DNA of 64,000 nucleotides, taken from assembly GCF_027744825.2 (NCBI RefSeq), contig NC_071347.1:11717501-11781500 (forward strand). The letters are read 5' to 3'. This stretch comes from Synchiropus splendidus (taxonomy: Eukaryota > Chordata > Actinopteri > Syngnathiformes > Callionymidae). Shown one piece after another: positions 24,790 to 35,729 of this stretch; position 1 is the first letter of the stretch; each line of letters opens with the position of its first letter. The translations under genes and the position numbers were made by a program. The notes beneath the pieces are model-generated. The model did no database searches, had not been told where the DNA came from, and worked only from the letters and a program-made list of their open reading frames with translations.

Positions 24790-25550
24790 AATATATAAAG
24801 TAGTTGACAGATGAACAAATAAGTGTTACGCTGTATAAAGTGCTTTTTGGGCTACTGTCTGTCTATCATCTGACACAGCTGTCCACTTCCATCACTCAAT
24901 TCGCCCTTGAGTCAAACAATCTTTTCCTTCCTGTGTCCTGTCCCATGCTCATGATGAGATTTCCTCTTCACAGTATTTCAGAGCTGTCCTTGCTTAAACC
25001 TTCACTTTAGTGCTGAAGAGGAACAAATAAAGCGACTTCCCAAAGCCTCAACAGCTGCACCGGTAGGGTTGCACACTGAGTCAGCCATCCTTTTGCGCTG
25101 TGGTCATACCCAGATTTTACCTACTTTTGACTCTTAACGCCATCACTCACATTAATATCGCGGGGGACATGGCGCCTCCACAGTAGACTGGTGGAGACAG
25201 GCCAAACAGATCTCCTTCCATGGACCTTTATACACGTGGTGAGCCCTTGTGCACACAGACACGCACACAGGGATGTGGATGATGAAAAGAATCCTAATAA
25301 AGATGGATTTGCAACTAAGGCAGAGAGATTAAGGTGCACATTTTATACTTGGTTATTCGCCGCTGCACGAAGGCTTCATATCGCCCCTCAGAAATGACTC
25401 AGGCTCAGGTACTTATCAGAGTGAATTGCCATGTAATTCTAGACCTTGTGGGTGGCGCGGCCAACTTCTGATTGCAGGCTGATGTGTGTGGAACTTGACT
25501 CGGGTGGGATGGTGACGGAACTACTAGTTCTGGCTCAGAGCCAAACTGTG
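24790..25550. other. Unassigned DNA
   Basis: No supported gene or repeat. Short overlapping frames at 25121-25397 lie on both strands and look like chance. Confidence 0.4.
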
Positions 25551-25555
25551 CACAG

Positions 25556-25613
25556 TTGGCCGAGCTGTTGAGTGATGAGGATCACGTCTGGACATTCCTG
25601 CGCAGGCTGAACA
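25556..25613 (+). CDS. Candidate 58-nt exon, unassigned
   Basis: An acceptor (ccaaactgtgcacag) precedes 58 bases ending at a strong donor, AACA|GTAAGT. The frame that starts at the first base is open and reads LAELLSDEDHVWTFLRRLN, a composition typical of a real soluble helix, acidic then basic with aromatic residues. The upstream pyrimidine tract is mediocre. The frame is closed by a stop about 15 bases beyond the donor, so it would need splicing to be coding. It lies on the plus strand, opposite to the other exon candidates. No family is recognised. Confidence 0.25.
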
Positions 25614-25619
25614 GTAAGT

Positions 25620-26238
25620 TGGGATGAAATTCATTCGGCTGCCATACCCAAGCAATTAATATTTGCTTTTCCACATTGTGGAAATGTCACAGAGCTACAG
25701 CACCGAGCACATCAAATAGGAAATAGATACAGGAAAGAAATGGAGTGTTGAGCGGACAGTTTGATTTGAAAACGTATTTGCTGCTCTCGCGCTTCGTGAT
25801 GGATTTCAGACATCAATAAAAGGCCTGAAGGAAACTATTTTCAATTCTGAATTTGAAAAGACTGTTGATTGTCTATTTATTATGGAACTTGGTTAATTGT
25901 TTCCCAATGGTCCTATTATCCCAGTGACAGTGACATCTTCATTTCACATTGAAGGATTCACGACAGACCTTAAAGAAATATGAAGACATTACGTGTACGT
26001 TCTCAAGTATCCACACCCTTAATCTGCCTTTTAAAAATCAAGGTCGAAAGCAATTTTTCTTGTATAGTGGCCCACCAGCATAAAAAATTAATAAGTAAAT
26101 GAAAAACCACAACACGCCCCATAACAACATACAACTGCTGCATTCCTGACATGTAATAGAAAGCTCCAAAAATGGTGAACATCAACCAGTTATGTTTTGT
26201 CATCAAGCCATGATCTATACTACTTGGATGATTAACAT
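25620..26238. other. Unassigned DNA
   Basis: Nothing recognisable between the candidate exon and the Tigger-like element. Confidence 0.4.
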
Positions 26239-26241
26239 ATA

Positions 26242-26800
26242 CAGTGGCACCTCGGTTCTCGACCACAATCCGTTCCAGACGGCCGTTCTAAAAGTGACTT
26301 GTTCTAAATCTGAATCGATTTTTCCCATTACAATGAATGCAAAAAGAAATAATGCGTTCCAAGCCTTAAAAGAGGCTTTTGTAGGAGTGAATGTAGAGTG
26401 TCTGCTGCAGGTGCGCTGTTCCTCTATGTGTGTGGCCGCTGCATGTGGGAGGGGTTGCCGAGTGAGTGACGTCTCTCCAGAAGTGAAGAGGTGCCCGGTG
26501 CGTGTCCAGCTCTGAATGTGCGCTTCTGTGCAGTTTGGCTGTGACAAAGTCATAAACCAAGTAACGCTCTGTCCCAGACTCGCCTCATCCCTGTCCCAGC
26601 TCCAGCCCACAACAGGACATCAAACCCTGGAGGAGAGGTGTGGAGAGCGAGCACCTCCCCTGTGACACTCTACCACGGTCCAGTGCGGAGACAGAAAAGG
26701 TTTTACACCTCAACATGAAGAAAAAACAGTCAGTAAATGTATCTAACGGGACACGTCTGCATACAGAGCTCGTGCTTGTCCGTCTCGATAAGATCATTCA
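26242..26800 (+). mobile_element. pogo/Tigger-like non-autonomous element, left end
   Basis: After a TA, CAGTGGCACCTCGGTTCTCG begins a block with 'cgaccacaatccgttccagacggccgttctaaaagtgac' and 'ccattacaatgaatgc'. These match the order of words at the ends of vertebrate Tigger/pogo elements ('CAGTGGTACCTCGACTTACGA..aTCCGTTCCgga'). The following 400 bases are GC-rich with no transposase motif. The 131-codon minus-strand frame across this region is a by-product. The right terminal repeat was not found, so the end is approximate. Confidence 0.6.
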
Positions 26801-26985
26801 AGCAGGTAGTTAGAAGATGAAAGCCTTTACCAGTGACGCAGAATAACGTCTTCAGGTGAAAGACTCGCCATCATCACACCATCTTGCCATGATCCTTGTG
26901 CGATCAAGTTAACTGGATAATCCAGTCATGGCAGAGATGCTTTGAAATGCTCCAGGAATCAATTGATATGACATATAGAAAAGTT

Positions 26986-27048
26986 AAAAAAAATAAATAA
27001 ATAAATAAATAATAATTAAAAAAAGAAAAAAATATATATATATATATA
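26986..27048. repeat. (AAAT)n and (TA)n microsatellites
   Basis: AAAT units at 26986-27013, an A-rich spacer, then TA units at 27032-27048. Confidence 0.9.
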
Positions 27049-27606
27049 ATGTACAGTATATATGTCATTTATATCACATACATAAGAAATGTCTTTGATC
27101 AAAAACCGTTCTCTTGCCCTGAAAATACATAAATTTTATGGAAGTAACGACGAGAAACCTTAAATTAAAGAATTTAATTTACAATATTTGTGGCACTTAT
27201 ACTGTCGCACACACAGTCACTGAGGGGATCGTGGGTCATGTGTGTCAAGGTTCACAGTCCTGCGGTGAGTATGAGTTACGGCAGCCACATTTCATCTCAT
27301 CGGCTGACTGTCAACATGAACGGCATCATTTATCTGTGAGAGCCTTGAAGTTGAACAGTGAAGAGGGAGCAAATCACGTCTGCAGCTAGATGCCACTTCA
27401 AGACCGCTACTTCAGATACAGGACTGTAGAGTGTTGCAAAAAAAGATGAACAGAAATAAAATTATTTCTATAGGAAAATTGTCAAACAGCAGATCAGTAG
27501 AGTATTCAAACTTGTCATATATATTGAAATATATATGCTTCCACAGTGTGGAATGTGTTTAATTGAAGATGACAAAATATATTTGATATATTCATTTAGT
27601 TCCACC

Positions 27607-27786
27607 ACTGGTAATGGGTTGGTGAAGCTTCATGAAACAGTGTCTTCATTTTCAAAGCCCAATAGATGGCACTGCCTGCTCTAAAGTCTTTGTATGTTAA
27701 AACAATTTCAATAAAATCTCACATCATTTTTAAACCAAGAGCGCCACCTCCTGAAAACCAGGAAGCCTCATCAGCCCAGCACTACT
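27607..27786. mobile_element. MITE family A (copy 3), both ends
   Basis: The left end reads 'actggtaatgggttggtgaagcttcatgaaacagtgtcttcattttcaaagcccaatagatggcact' in block order. The right end is its approximate inverse, 'agcgccacctcctgaaaaccaggaagcctcatcagcccagcacta'. The centre has 'caatttcaataaaatctca'. At about 180 bp this is the clearest full-length copy of the family. Flanks do not give an obvious target duplication. Confidence 0.75.
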
Positions 27787-27789
27787 CAT

Positions 27790-29380
27790 CACACATGGTT
27801 TTTATGAGTATGGTGGGCATCAGGAAGAGACACACACTTGCATTTGGCAAGACGTCATTTATTTGTCCCTTTCTTGCAGGGGTCTAAAGCAATGTGGCCC
27901 ACCACTTGGTGTCCAATAACAGGGCGAGTGCGGCCCCATCAGGGCACTCCCTTAATGTCCAATAAGAGTTTGCTATAGAACAATAAATACAGTCTTCAAG
28001 CAAAGTTATTGATCCATTAAAATCATTACAACAAAATGTTTTATTTCATCCCACCACCTCACCAAGACTATACTCTTGTCCCAGACCCTGTAAATTCCTT
28101 TGCGCAAAGTATCACCTTAAATAGCCAACAGCAATGTAGGCGTCCACTGACTGGTGAGGGGTGTCAGATATTATCATTTAATTTCATGTTGTCCACACAT
28201 TGTGTTTGTAAAAGTATTTCTACAGTTCTTGGCGGGTTGATAGCCTGCAAACCCAAAAAGTTATCTTCTATTTGCTGAACCCAACTGAGCACAAATGAGA
28301 GTGTTTTCATTTACGCTTGGTTCTGACAAAACAACCTCTAATAGCGAAAGTGGCAATCCTATAGAGGGCCTGCAGCAGACCTGTGATTATCAACCATCAG
28401 CCTCTCGCTGGGAAAAGAGGGGAAACAAATCTCAAAACATGAGGAGTTAGCAGAGAGTAGGACCCAAAGCAGAGTTCTGCTTTGTCATCAGGGCACAGAG
28501 AGCTACATAGGAGCTAAATGCTTTTCCATTTTTGACACTTCAACTGTTGAACACTAAACAAGACAAGTTGTCTGGCACCACAAAGACGGTGCACTGCCAT
28601 GGTGTTTTTTTTGTCCATGCCATTTTCCAGTGAGTGACACCGGAATGTCAGTCCCCAACAAACAACACCACAAACGCTGCTTAAAGTATCAACAAGCTCA
28701 ATCTTGCATGCAACGACCAAGATATCGAAAGGAGAAAAATCGAAGCTGTTTTAATAAGAAGGCACACTGGTAATGTCACGATAACCCTGTTCATTACAGA
28801 CACCACATTTGTCATGCTGGAGGAGCACCTTTCATGAGACAAGACTCCAGATAAATGAATGTTAAGGCTCATAATGCGTGACAAAACAATGCATTACATC
28901 TACACGGCCAAGTAACTATAACATTTTGAATCAGCCAACATTTCATTCTCAGGCAGTACTCGTCTGTCACATTCGAAATGTACAGCATAAAGCTCATTGT
29001 TTCATTTCACACTTGTGGTTTTAAGAGCAGCAAAATATTATTCACAATGTGCACTCTGTCTTCATGAGTACATGCGTCACATTTATGTGACATGCGTTCA
29101 TTCAACATGAATGAGAATGAATTAGTGATGCTGCAATTCGCAGAACATATCATTCCCGAACGAAAACAAAATCCCCACAATCATACAGAAAGTGCCAACC
29201 TGCATCTGTTTATAGCCTCGAAGCCTCCATCGTTTCAGCCACCACTGCCAAGTCTGAGCGCTAATGTAATGCAGCAATAATTGGTGGGGGCATGTATAAT
29301 TGCTGCATATTAAAGAGGGTAAATTTCATAAATAGCAATCTGGTAGAAGATTATGATCGAATCAAAGTCCATACGATCGG
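27790..29380. other. Unassigned DNA
   Basis: No gene is supported. 29240-29340 contains CTAATGTAATGCAGCAATAATTGG and TGTATAATTGCTGCATATTAAAG, a motif-dense repeat-free block that could be a conserved non-coding element. Confidence 0.35.
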
Positions 29381-29388
29381 CCCCCACA

Positions 29389-29409
29389 AACACACACACA
29401 CACACACAC
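29389..29409. repeat. (CA)n microsatellite
   Basis: About ten uninterrupted CA units. Confidence 0.95.
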
Positions 29410-29663
29410 GCCAATCTCCTGCAGCATCAGCAAAGCATCTGACGCGCTGGTTGCTGATCAGTTCAGAATTATGAATCAAACCATAACAACTCAGAGCAGA
29501 AAGAAATCATTCAGTTTACTTCTACTCTGTTGAATATCTGAAGTAATAATTGGAAAATTACAGTGACTTTAAGCAGCATACATGCTTTGCAGCAAGTATC
29601 AACAGCAATAATTAGCTTTATTACTGTGTCATTACTGATCAAAGTACACTTATACACACAAAA

Positions 29664-29671
<8 letters not shown>

Positions 29672-29723
<52 letters not shown>
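29672..29723. repeat. (TA)n microsatellite
   Basis: About 26 uninterrupted TA units preceded by a 13-base A run. Frames read across it on both strands give only alternating I/Y and are not genes. Confidence 0.95.
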
Positions 29724-29726
<3 letters not shown>

Positions 29727-29977
29727 CAAAAAGCAAAACGAAAATGTGACACTAAGAAGTACTCCATCAGATACACTGTTCCCTGGTGCTGGGAGATGTT
29801 GTACGTCAGGGAGAAAACTATGACACTAGAACTGGCCTGGCATTTATACTTAATTTATGTTCTAGAGACTTACTTAACAGCGCTATTGCGGTTCCATCCC
29901 AATACATTATTAAATGCAGCAAAGCTACAGCAATTAAAAAGAGAAAAAGTCTCAGATATGGCGTAAAACAACATGTA

Positions 29978-30385
29978 CAAGTAACATCCGACTTACGAGC
30001 GGGATCGGTTCCGACCAACCGGTCGTAAGTCGGATTGGACGTAAGTGGAATGCCATTCAAAACAGCCGACGCGAGGGTTATAGCTGCTACTGTAGTGGTA
30101 GATCACTGTGTGAGAGTGAGATGCTGGGATACTGTGCTGCTGTAACTGTTGTACACGATGTCAGGCTGCTACGTGGTGTGGTGCCAGACATTGAATTAAA
30201 AAAATAATCTGCTGGGCGTATTTATTTATTTCGCGCAGTGAGCAGTGCAGTAAGCAAGATATATATATATATTTTTTTTTTAATCGTCCGCCAACAAAAA
30301 GTCGAAATAATCAAGCAGAATTTATTTATTTCCCAGGCCTCATACGCCTAGTACGTTCTGTGTCAGATCGGACATTCATTCGCAC
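29978..30385 (+). mobile_element. TA-flanked MITE family B (copy 1), right end eroded
   Basis: After TA at 29976-29977 the end reads CAAGTAACATCCGACTTACG, followed by 'cggttccgacc' and 'ggtcgtaagtcggattgga'. The body ('gacgcgagggttatag', 'gtggtagatcac', 'gtgagagtgagatgctgggatactg', 'gccagacattgaat') is shared with 37062-37346. The matching right terminal repeat is missing; the right limit is set where similarity-like composition fades and is approximate. TA flanks suggest the Tc1/mariner/pogo group. Confidence 0.65.
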
Positions 30386-30399
30386 AAATCCGGTGAATC

Positions 30400-31890
30400 T
30401 TGAGGACAATTATTCCCAGAGAAAATGCATTAAAAAAATGGATCTATGTCTCAGGCCTTGCGCTGATCTGTAACTTTCTGAAAGCAAGCAACTGGATAGG
30501 ATGTGTGGGTGTAGAACAGAGTATCTAAAATTAAAACATTTCATTTGGCCAAGCTCTGACAAAAAAAAAAAAAAAGCAATCACCACAATGCCAGAAAACA
30601 GCAGGACGTCCAACATCTCCACACGAACTTGATTTAAAAACTAATCTCTCTGGTTTTCACACAGGAAAAACCTCCAGACCGTGACTCTGATACAGGAGAC
30701 ACAGTTAAGAGTCCCAGGAGATTCCTCAGAGCAGATTATCACAACAGTCAGGCAACAAACAGCCGACATGGTGTACAAACACAACCATGGAGCTGGACTC
30801 AGTCCAAGTCTGATAGCATTGCCGTGGGTGGGTGAGGGTTCTCCTGTTGTGCTTGTGTATCCTTGTCCACCAGCTAAACCTTTCCAAGGTGGATCAGCTG
30901 AGCCTCGTATCTGATCCCCACTACTTGTCCCAGAGGAGTTGACTTCCTGAGCCAACAAGCAATCAAAGGCATCTGTTGGAGCCTGTTCCTTTTTCTCCAC
31001 CAGTCACATGCGCAAAAACGCCTCTGCAGTGAGCAATGACAAAGAGCTGTGATGCAATAGTAAACAAATAAATCCATCCACAAAAATATATAATTTTCTC
31101 TTTCATCCTCTTCTTTATTTTGCATCACTAAGCACACAGTTGTGCCGGGTAATTTTCTAAATTATATCTGTGTCAAGATTACAGACATTGAGTAAGGTTT
31201 TTTTCTTTTTTTTCGTGGGAAAGAACTGAGAGAGAAAATCAGCATTTGAGTTAAATAAATTTACTCAAAGGCTGAAACAATAAACAGTCAACAGTCAACT
31301 ATGGCAATTTGGTCTCAAACCAAGTTGATCCAACCATTGCTGTTAATGTTGCCTCTTCATAGATATTCATGCTAGAGGACAGTGGCGACATTTAATTTAG
31401 AATGCATGTGATAGAATAGTTCATTTGAACAGTACTTATTATAGATGTTGAGACAAATAAATATCAGTAATTATTGAATGCAGTTGAAGGGATTTTGCTG
31501 AATCTTTGGGCCGTTTTGTGACAAAACTTGGGGCTCAGAAGAAAAGTGGCCCTCAGACAACACATTCCAAGGTGTGGGTTCGATTCATTTTTAAAGTTTT
31601 TTCCAGTGCCCCACATGCAGTACCTAATGCATTTTGTGCATGCATTTTATTTTGTAGGTTACATCTTGTGAACACCAATTAATTAATAAAACACAATAAC
31701 TAAAATGTTCCTTTGAAAATATATATAAATAAATGCACCATATGGCTTTATGACATGAGGGGCCACCCCCCGTTGCCTCCTACTGCCCGGCCGAAACCGC
31801 GATAGCAAACAAAGCCATGTTTTTCTCTAGTTTCTAGTCTCAGATTTCTTCACTGCTATGAATTTATCGAAACATTTTTGTGTGTTCAGC
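30400..31890. other. Unassigned DNA
   Basis: A minus-strand 119-codon frame at 30641-31000 has a hydrophobic stretch (LCLYTMSAVCCLTVVIIC) but no flanking signals or family. At 31586-31596 GGGTTCGATTC is a good tRNA B-box word, with only a poor A-box candidate about 50 bases upstream, so a SINE fragment is possible but not called. Confidence 0.35.
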
Positions 31891-31907
31891 TTCAACAGTT
31901 GTCTTTT

Positions 31908-32240
31908 GCGGTGCCATGGAGCAATGGTTAGCGCTGCTGTCTCTCAGCAGCAGAAGGTTCAGGGTTCAAATCCAGCTCTGGACCTTTCTGGGTGGAGTTT
32001 GCATGGGCTCCCTGTGCAGTTTTTCATCAGGTACTCCGGGTTCCTCCTACACCCCAAAGACATGCTCACTAGGTTAAATGGACACTCTAAAATTGCCCCT
32101 AGGTGTGCGTGTGTGTGGCCTGTGATGGACTGGTGACCTGTCCTAGGTGTATTTCTTTCTCTCACCCAATGACCACTGGGATAGGCTCCAGCACTCTCTG
32201 GAACCCTGAACAGGACAAAGCGGTGGTTAACTGAAAAAGT
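31908..32240 (+). mobile_element. tRNA-derived SINE, near full length
   Basis: The tRNA-like head has an A-box word (GGAGCAATGGTTAGCGCTGC) and a near-consensus B box GGTTCAAATCC at 31963-31973, the internal RNA polymerase III promoter of such elements. The body runs through 'gggctccctgtgcag', 'ggtactccgggttcctcc', 'ccaaagacatgc', 'taggttaaatgg', 'ctctaaaattgcccctaggtgtg', 'gatggactggtgacctgtcc', 'ggataggctccagc' and 'aacaggacaaagcgg'. These are the standard block order of the common teleost tRNA-SINE. A short copy lies at 4317-4518. Frames across it, including 31858-32136 and 31959-32309, are repeat translations and not genes. Confidence 0.85.
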
Positions 32241-32244
32241 ACGT

Positions 32245-34920
32245 ATCCTGTGCGATTGACACTGTACATAGCGTTGGACAGAATAGACTCCAATGCACCG
32301 GTATGTCAAACGATGCTACTGTACAATGAGATGTGGTCAGTAAAGCACAACGTTCAACACTGAAGTCAATTCAAATTGACTTCATTGTCTTGTCATTGCT
32401 TCTGTTTTATAGCCTATACTTGTTTTGCAAAGCATGAAAGTCCAGCATCCATGGTCTTAACCCTGTCGTAAACCGAGAAAATTCCCTCACCAAGAAAGTG
32501 CGGCTAGATTATAAATGAGAAACACAATCGACACCAGTCGCACAACCAAATAATTCATGCCTCATATGCTAACTTAGAAAAATGATGTGCTGCCTCGTAC
32601 AATCTGTATCATAGTATTTGTGGGCTCCTGTGTAAATGAATGTAATAGGCCGGCCCATAGTACAGCTTTCCTGCTTATAGTGAATCACATACCGAACGAG
32701 TGTGTGCGTGCGTGTGAGTGTAATGAGGGCAGGGAACAGCAAGAGGCAGATGAAATATGTGCACGGAAAACATAATTAGCCAAACTTGCTGTCACACACC
32801 CTTTCCCAATGCAGTGAAGAGGACAATGTGACACTTGGAGCTGTCAAAGACAGAAATACAACACCAAAGATTTCCAACAATTTATCGACTTAGTGCTCGG
32901 CACGTTTGACAGGGGATTATGCGCCAAGTGGCTATAAAAAGACCTTTTACGCAGTTTTGCACTTACATGGACACAGTGTTGAGAGAAGACGACAATACAC
33001 ATTGATCACAACGTCAACCACATTCTTTTAATCCACAGAGTATGGTTTAGGCCTGGTGATCAAAAAACTCAGCAGCTGCCTTTTGTTTCCTTCACATTCT
33101 CACAATTGGCAGCCACCACTGACAGACAAAAACGACACGCATTCTTCCGCAATGCATTCTTCCTGAAGCGTGTCGAGATGTTTCCAAGTGCCACTAGATA
33201 AATATGAACATAGAAAACTATTCCTTATTTTATTGTGAATAAATGAGGTGTATAGCCGTTAATTTCATATTTTATTGTTTATATTTTTCTGTTCATACAA
33301 ACTATATGCATATAGTCCTCACATTCAGTGGAACATGTTTGCTTTCTCATCCATACAACCTGGAAATAAGCAATTTGTTTTGTCATTTAAATATGACGTC
33401 ATAAATACATACTGAATATATTTACTTTTAACCTTTAGTTCATATGTAAAATATATACTATACAGTAAGCCATCAAATACCAGCTTTAGGAAAGAGCAAA
33501 CCCTCACATTCCCCTTTGCTCACATCACTTAAGGTAAGGAAAGAATCTCCACCCACACCAGGTGTCAGGCATTCATTGGCACCATGTCAGCAGATTCAGG
33601 AGACTGTGAGAGATAGATGAAGTGTGTGCAGACAAGAGTGGAGGAATTAAGACAGAGTGTAATGGCATCGTACAGGTAAACTAGTGCCAAAAAACAGTGT
33701 GTGAGCGGCAGTGAGACCAAACAGATCAATTGTGGAAAATAAATGTGAAAGAGGTTGTGATGAAGATGAAGAGCACGACATTAAAAACTTCAGACACACT
33801 TACTGCCGAGGCGATCCATCAAAGAGTGAAACAGGTGCTCCTCTGAGTCACATAAACAACTGACCTGAGGACTGGTTTGTCACCATGGAGTCTAAACCTC
33901 AAGCAAGGGGAAAAACAATGATGACTAAAGAAGCCTGAATAAATTATATTTATTATTTATTATAGTTGACCATGATTGACGATTAAATTAGTCAAAGCCA
34001 ACGTGTTCATTTGTCCACTAGTTGTGAGGTCATCTTTATCTGAGCACTATTCACAGCCAGAAGAGAAATGAGGCTGAGGCTGCGTGACCATCGTAACCCA
34101 AAACATTGAAAGCATGGGACCGTTTCACAAAGGACACGTCAATGGGTACAATACCTTTCACGCCACATTTTGAAGAACTAAAATTGAAATAAGAAGTTTC
34201 AAACACATTTAACACTGTACAAATGTTTTCAACAATTTACATTCATTTAATTTATATTAAATTATATTCTATTTATGGTACTACAATCAGACTTGTTGCC
34301 ATGTTCGTCAAACAATAAAAGTAATAAATAATAATATTTTCTTTATGTCACACAATCTAATGCGATATTTCAGAAAAATATTTATACAATATTGCGTGAT
34401 CAAGAATTGAGATATTCTATGTTTTTGACATTTTCTTTCTTTTTCTTACCCCTAGAGATCAGTAGCTGTATGTCTACTAAGAATGATTTCTATATACCAT
34501 CTTACAAAGGGTGAAGGAACACAACAATAACAAATTAGAAGTTTTGAAAACTGGGTCCAGCTCGATGATGACAAACAAACTCGGTAATAACCTGACAGTT
34601 CCGTGCCTCCAGACACTAGTCATGGCTGGGAAAGCACGGTGCTCCAGCAAGGCACAAGCACAGACAGAACGTGCAGGAAAAAGTGGGTGAAAACATTGCA
34701 TTGAGTACTAAAACACCTATTGTACAACAGTGAAAATCAAAATGAACACTATAAAAAACATACACTAACACAACGATGTTGCCTGATACAGCAGAAGCAC
34801 ATCACAGACCTGTGTCCCACTCTCAAGTCATGTTTTCCTGGGCCATCAGACTCTTTAAATGTGTAAATGGTCTTGCTGTGTTGCTGATCTCTGAGTATTG
34901 AGTGAACTGATGACGCATGC
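32245..34920. other. Unassigned DNA
   Basis: No complete gene. GGCTATAAAAAG near 32931 is a TATA-like word but there is no associated exon. Around 34360-34410 the words GATATTTC and ATATTGCGTGAT recall a hAT interior, too short to call. Confidence 0.35.
33804..33842 (-). CDS. Candidate 39-nt exon, unassigned
   Basis: On the minus strand 'ttgtttatgtgactcag' precedes 39 bases that end at an excellent donor, GGCA|GTAAGT. Exactly one frame is open and reads EHLFHSLMDRLG, entering with two bases and leaving with one. The acceptor tract is weak. Too short to identify, and chance is a real possibility. Confidence 0.2.
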
Positions 34921-34928
34921 AGCCTCAT

Positions 34929-35723
34929 CTATGCTCCAGACAGAGACCGGATCTGGTGTGAGACACAGCAACTTGGAATGCGGTCCGGATTTGTGGAATA
35001 CCACAACCCAATTTCGTATGGGGCCAGGGAAAGAAAGGATATTTGACTAAATGGACGGAATACTGGTAGTTGGTAGTTGGTAGTTTGTTCCACCCCACAA
35101 CATATTACATATCTGTAGACAAAGGGAATCAAGTGTTTTGACGCAGGGATTGTTATTTTTAAAAGAAATGGGTCCTTTAGCTCATCAAAAAGTGGATGAT
35201 CCAAAATTTCCAAAAAATAAACGTGGACAAGATTGATGTCATTTGTCATTCCAAAACCCTGAATATTGAACTCCCCATGCCAACAAACCAAAGAAAAACT
35301 GTCTAGAAGGCGACTTGTCATATAGCAATAATCCACTGAGCAGTCACAGGTTTTTCCAGTAAGACCTATAGTGCTCCATAATTCTCCGATACATCTGCAC
35401 TCGAGACCTTGCTTTTTGTTCCCACACGCTCCATCTGCTTGCACAGACATTTTGGAGAATAAAACTCTCTGTCCAAATCTTACTGAAGACTTACTTTGAC
35501 TTTCATTTTCAGAAAATATGACGTAGTAAAACTCTTCTGTGAATGGAAGAGTCGAGTTCAGGGAGGATTTTTTTTTCAGAATTCTCTCTGCCATAAAAGA
35601 AATTCTTAAGACGGATTTAAACACTTGAAATGATGAAATATAAATAAATAAATAGATATAATTCCAGAAAAAAACACCTTTTTTAATGGCAACTGCACCA
35701 ACATCATCTTTATTTAAACACAA
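34929..35723 (-). CDS. 264-codon unidentified open frame
   Basis: This is the longest open frame of the window, far beyond what chance gives at this base composition. The first 50 codons are probably not coding: they include translation of an AT-rich stretch (YLFIYISS) just before an acceptor-like 'tttcatcatttcaag'. A middle part has FTEEFYYVIFSENES, then a cysteine-rich segment GACGNKKQGLECRC, with CDCSVDYC after it. The pattern of acidic N-glycosylation-type text followed by 'C...G.eCrC...W' reminds me of the extracellular region of adhesion GPCRs of the ADGRF type. This is a loose resemblance and I do not assign it. The C-terminal half has short hydrophobic runs but no clear membrane segment. 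A good internal donor (CAAA|GTAAGT) occurs at about codon 78, so the real exon could be shorter. It may be a decayed exon, a single-exon remnant or an unknown transposon protein. Confidence 0.35.
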   Translation of the reverse strand: MCLNKDDVGAVAIKKGVFFWNYIYLFIYISSFQVFKSVLRISFMAERILKKKSSLNSTLPFTEEFYYVIFSENESQSKSSVRFGQRVLFSKMSVQADGACGNKKQGLECRCIGELWSTIGLTGKTCDCSVDYCYMTSRLLDSFSLVCWHGEFNIQGFGMTNDINLVHVYFLEILDHPLFDELKDPFLLKITIPASKHLIPFVYRYVICCGVEQTTNYQLPVFRPFSQISFLSLAPYEIGLWYSTNPDRIPSCCVSHQIRSLSGA

Positions 35724-35729
35724 CTGAAA

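Noticed and set aside
26192..26610. 107- and 131-codon frames on opposite strands
   Set aside because: They lie over the pogo/Tigger-like element, mirror each other and contain no transposase motif.
29511..29823. Frames with long I/Y runs
   Set aside because: Direct translation of the (TA)n microsatellite.
31533..31600. tRNA gene or SINE from the GGGTTCGATTC word
   Set aside because: No cloverleaf can be drawn and the A box is poor.
31858..32309. Open frames on both strands over the SINE
   Set aside because: They coincide with the tRNA-derived SINE, so they are repeat translations.
32920..32960. TATA-box promoter (GGCTATAAAAAG)
   Set aside because: No exon, initiator or other promoter evidence follows; such words are common in AT-rich DNA.
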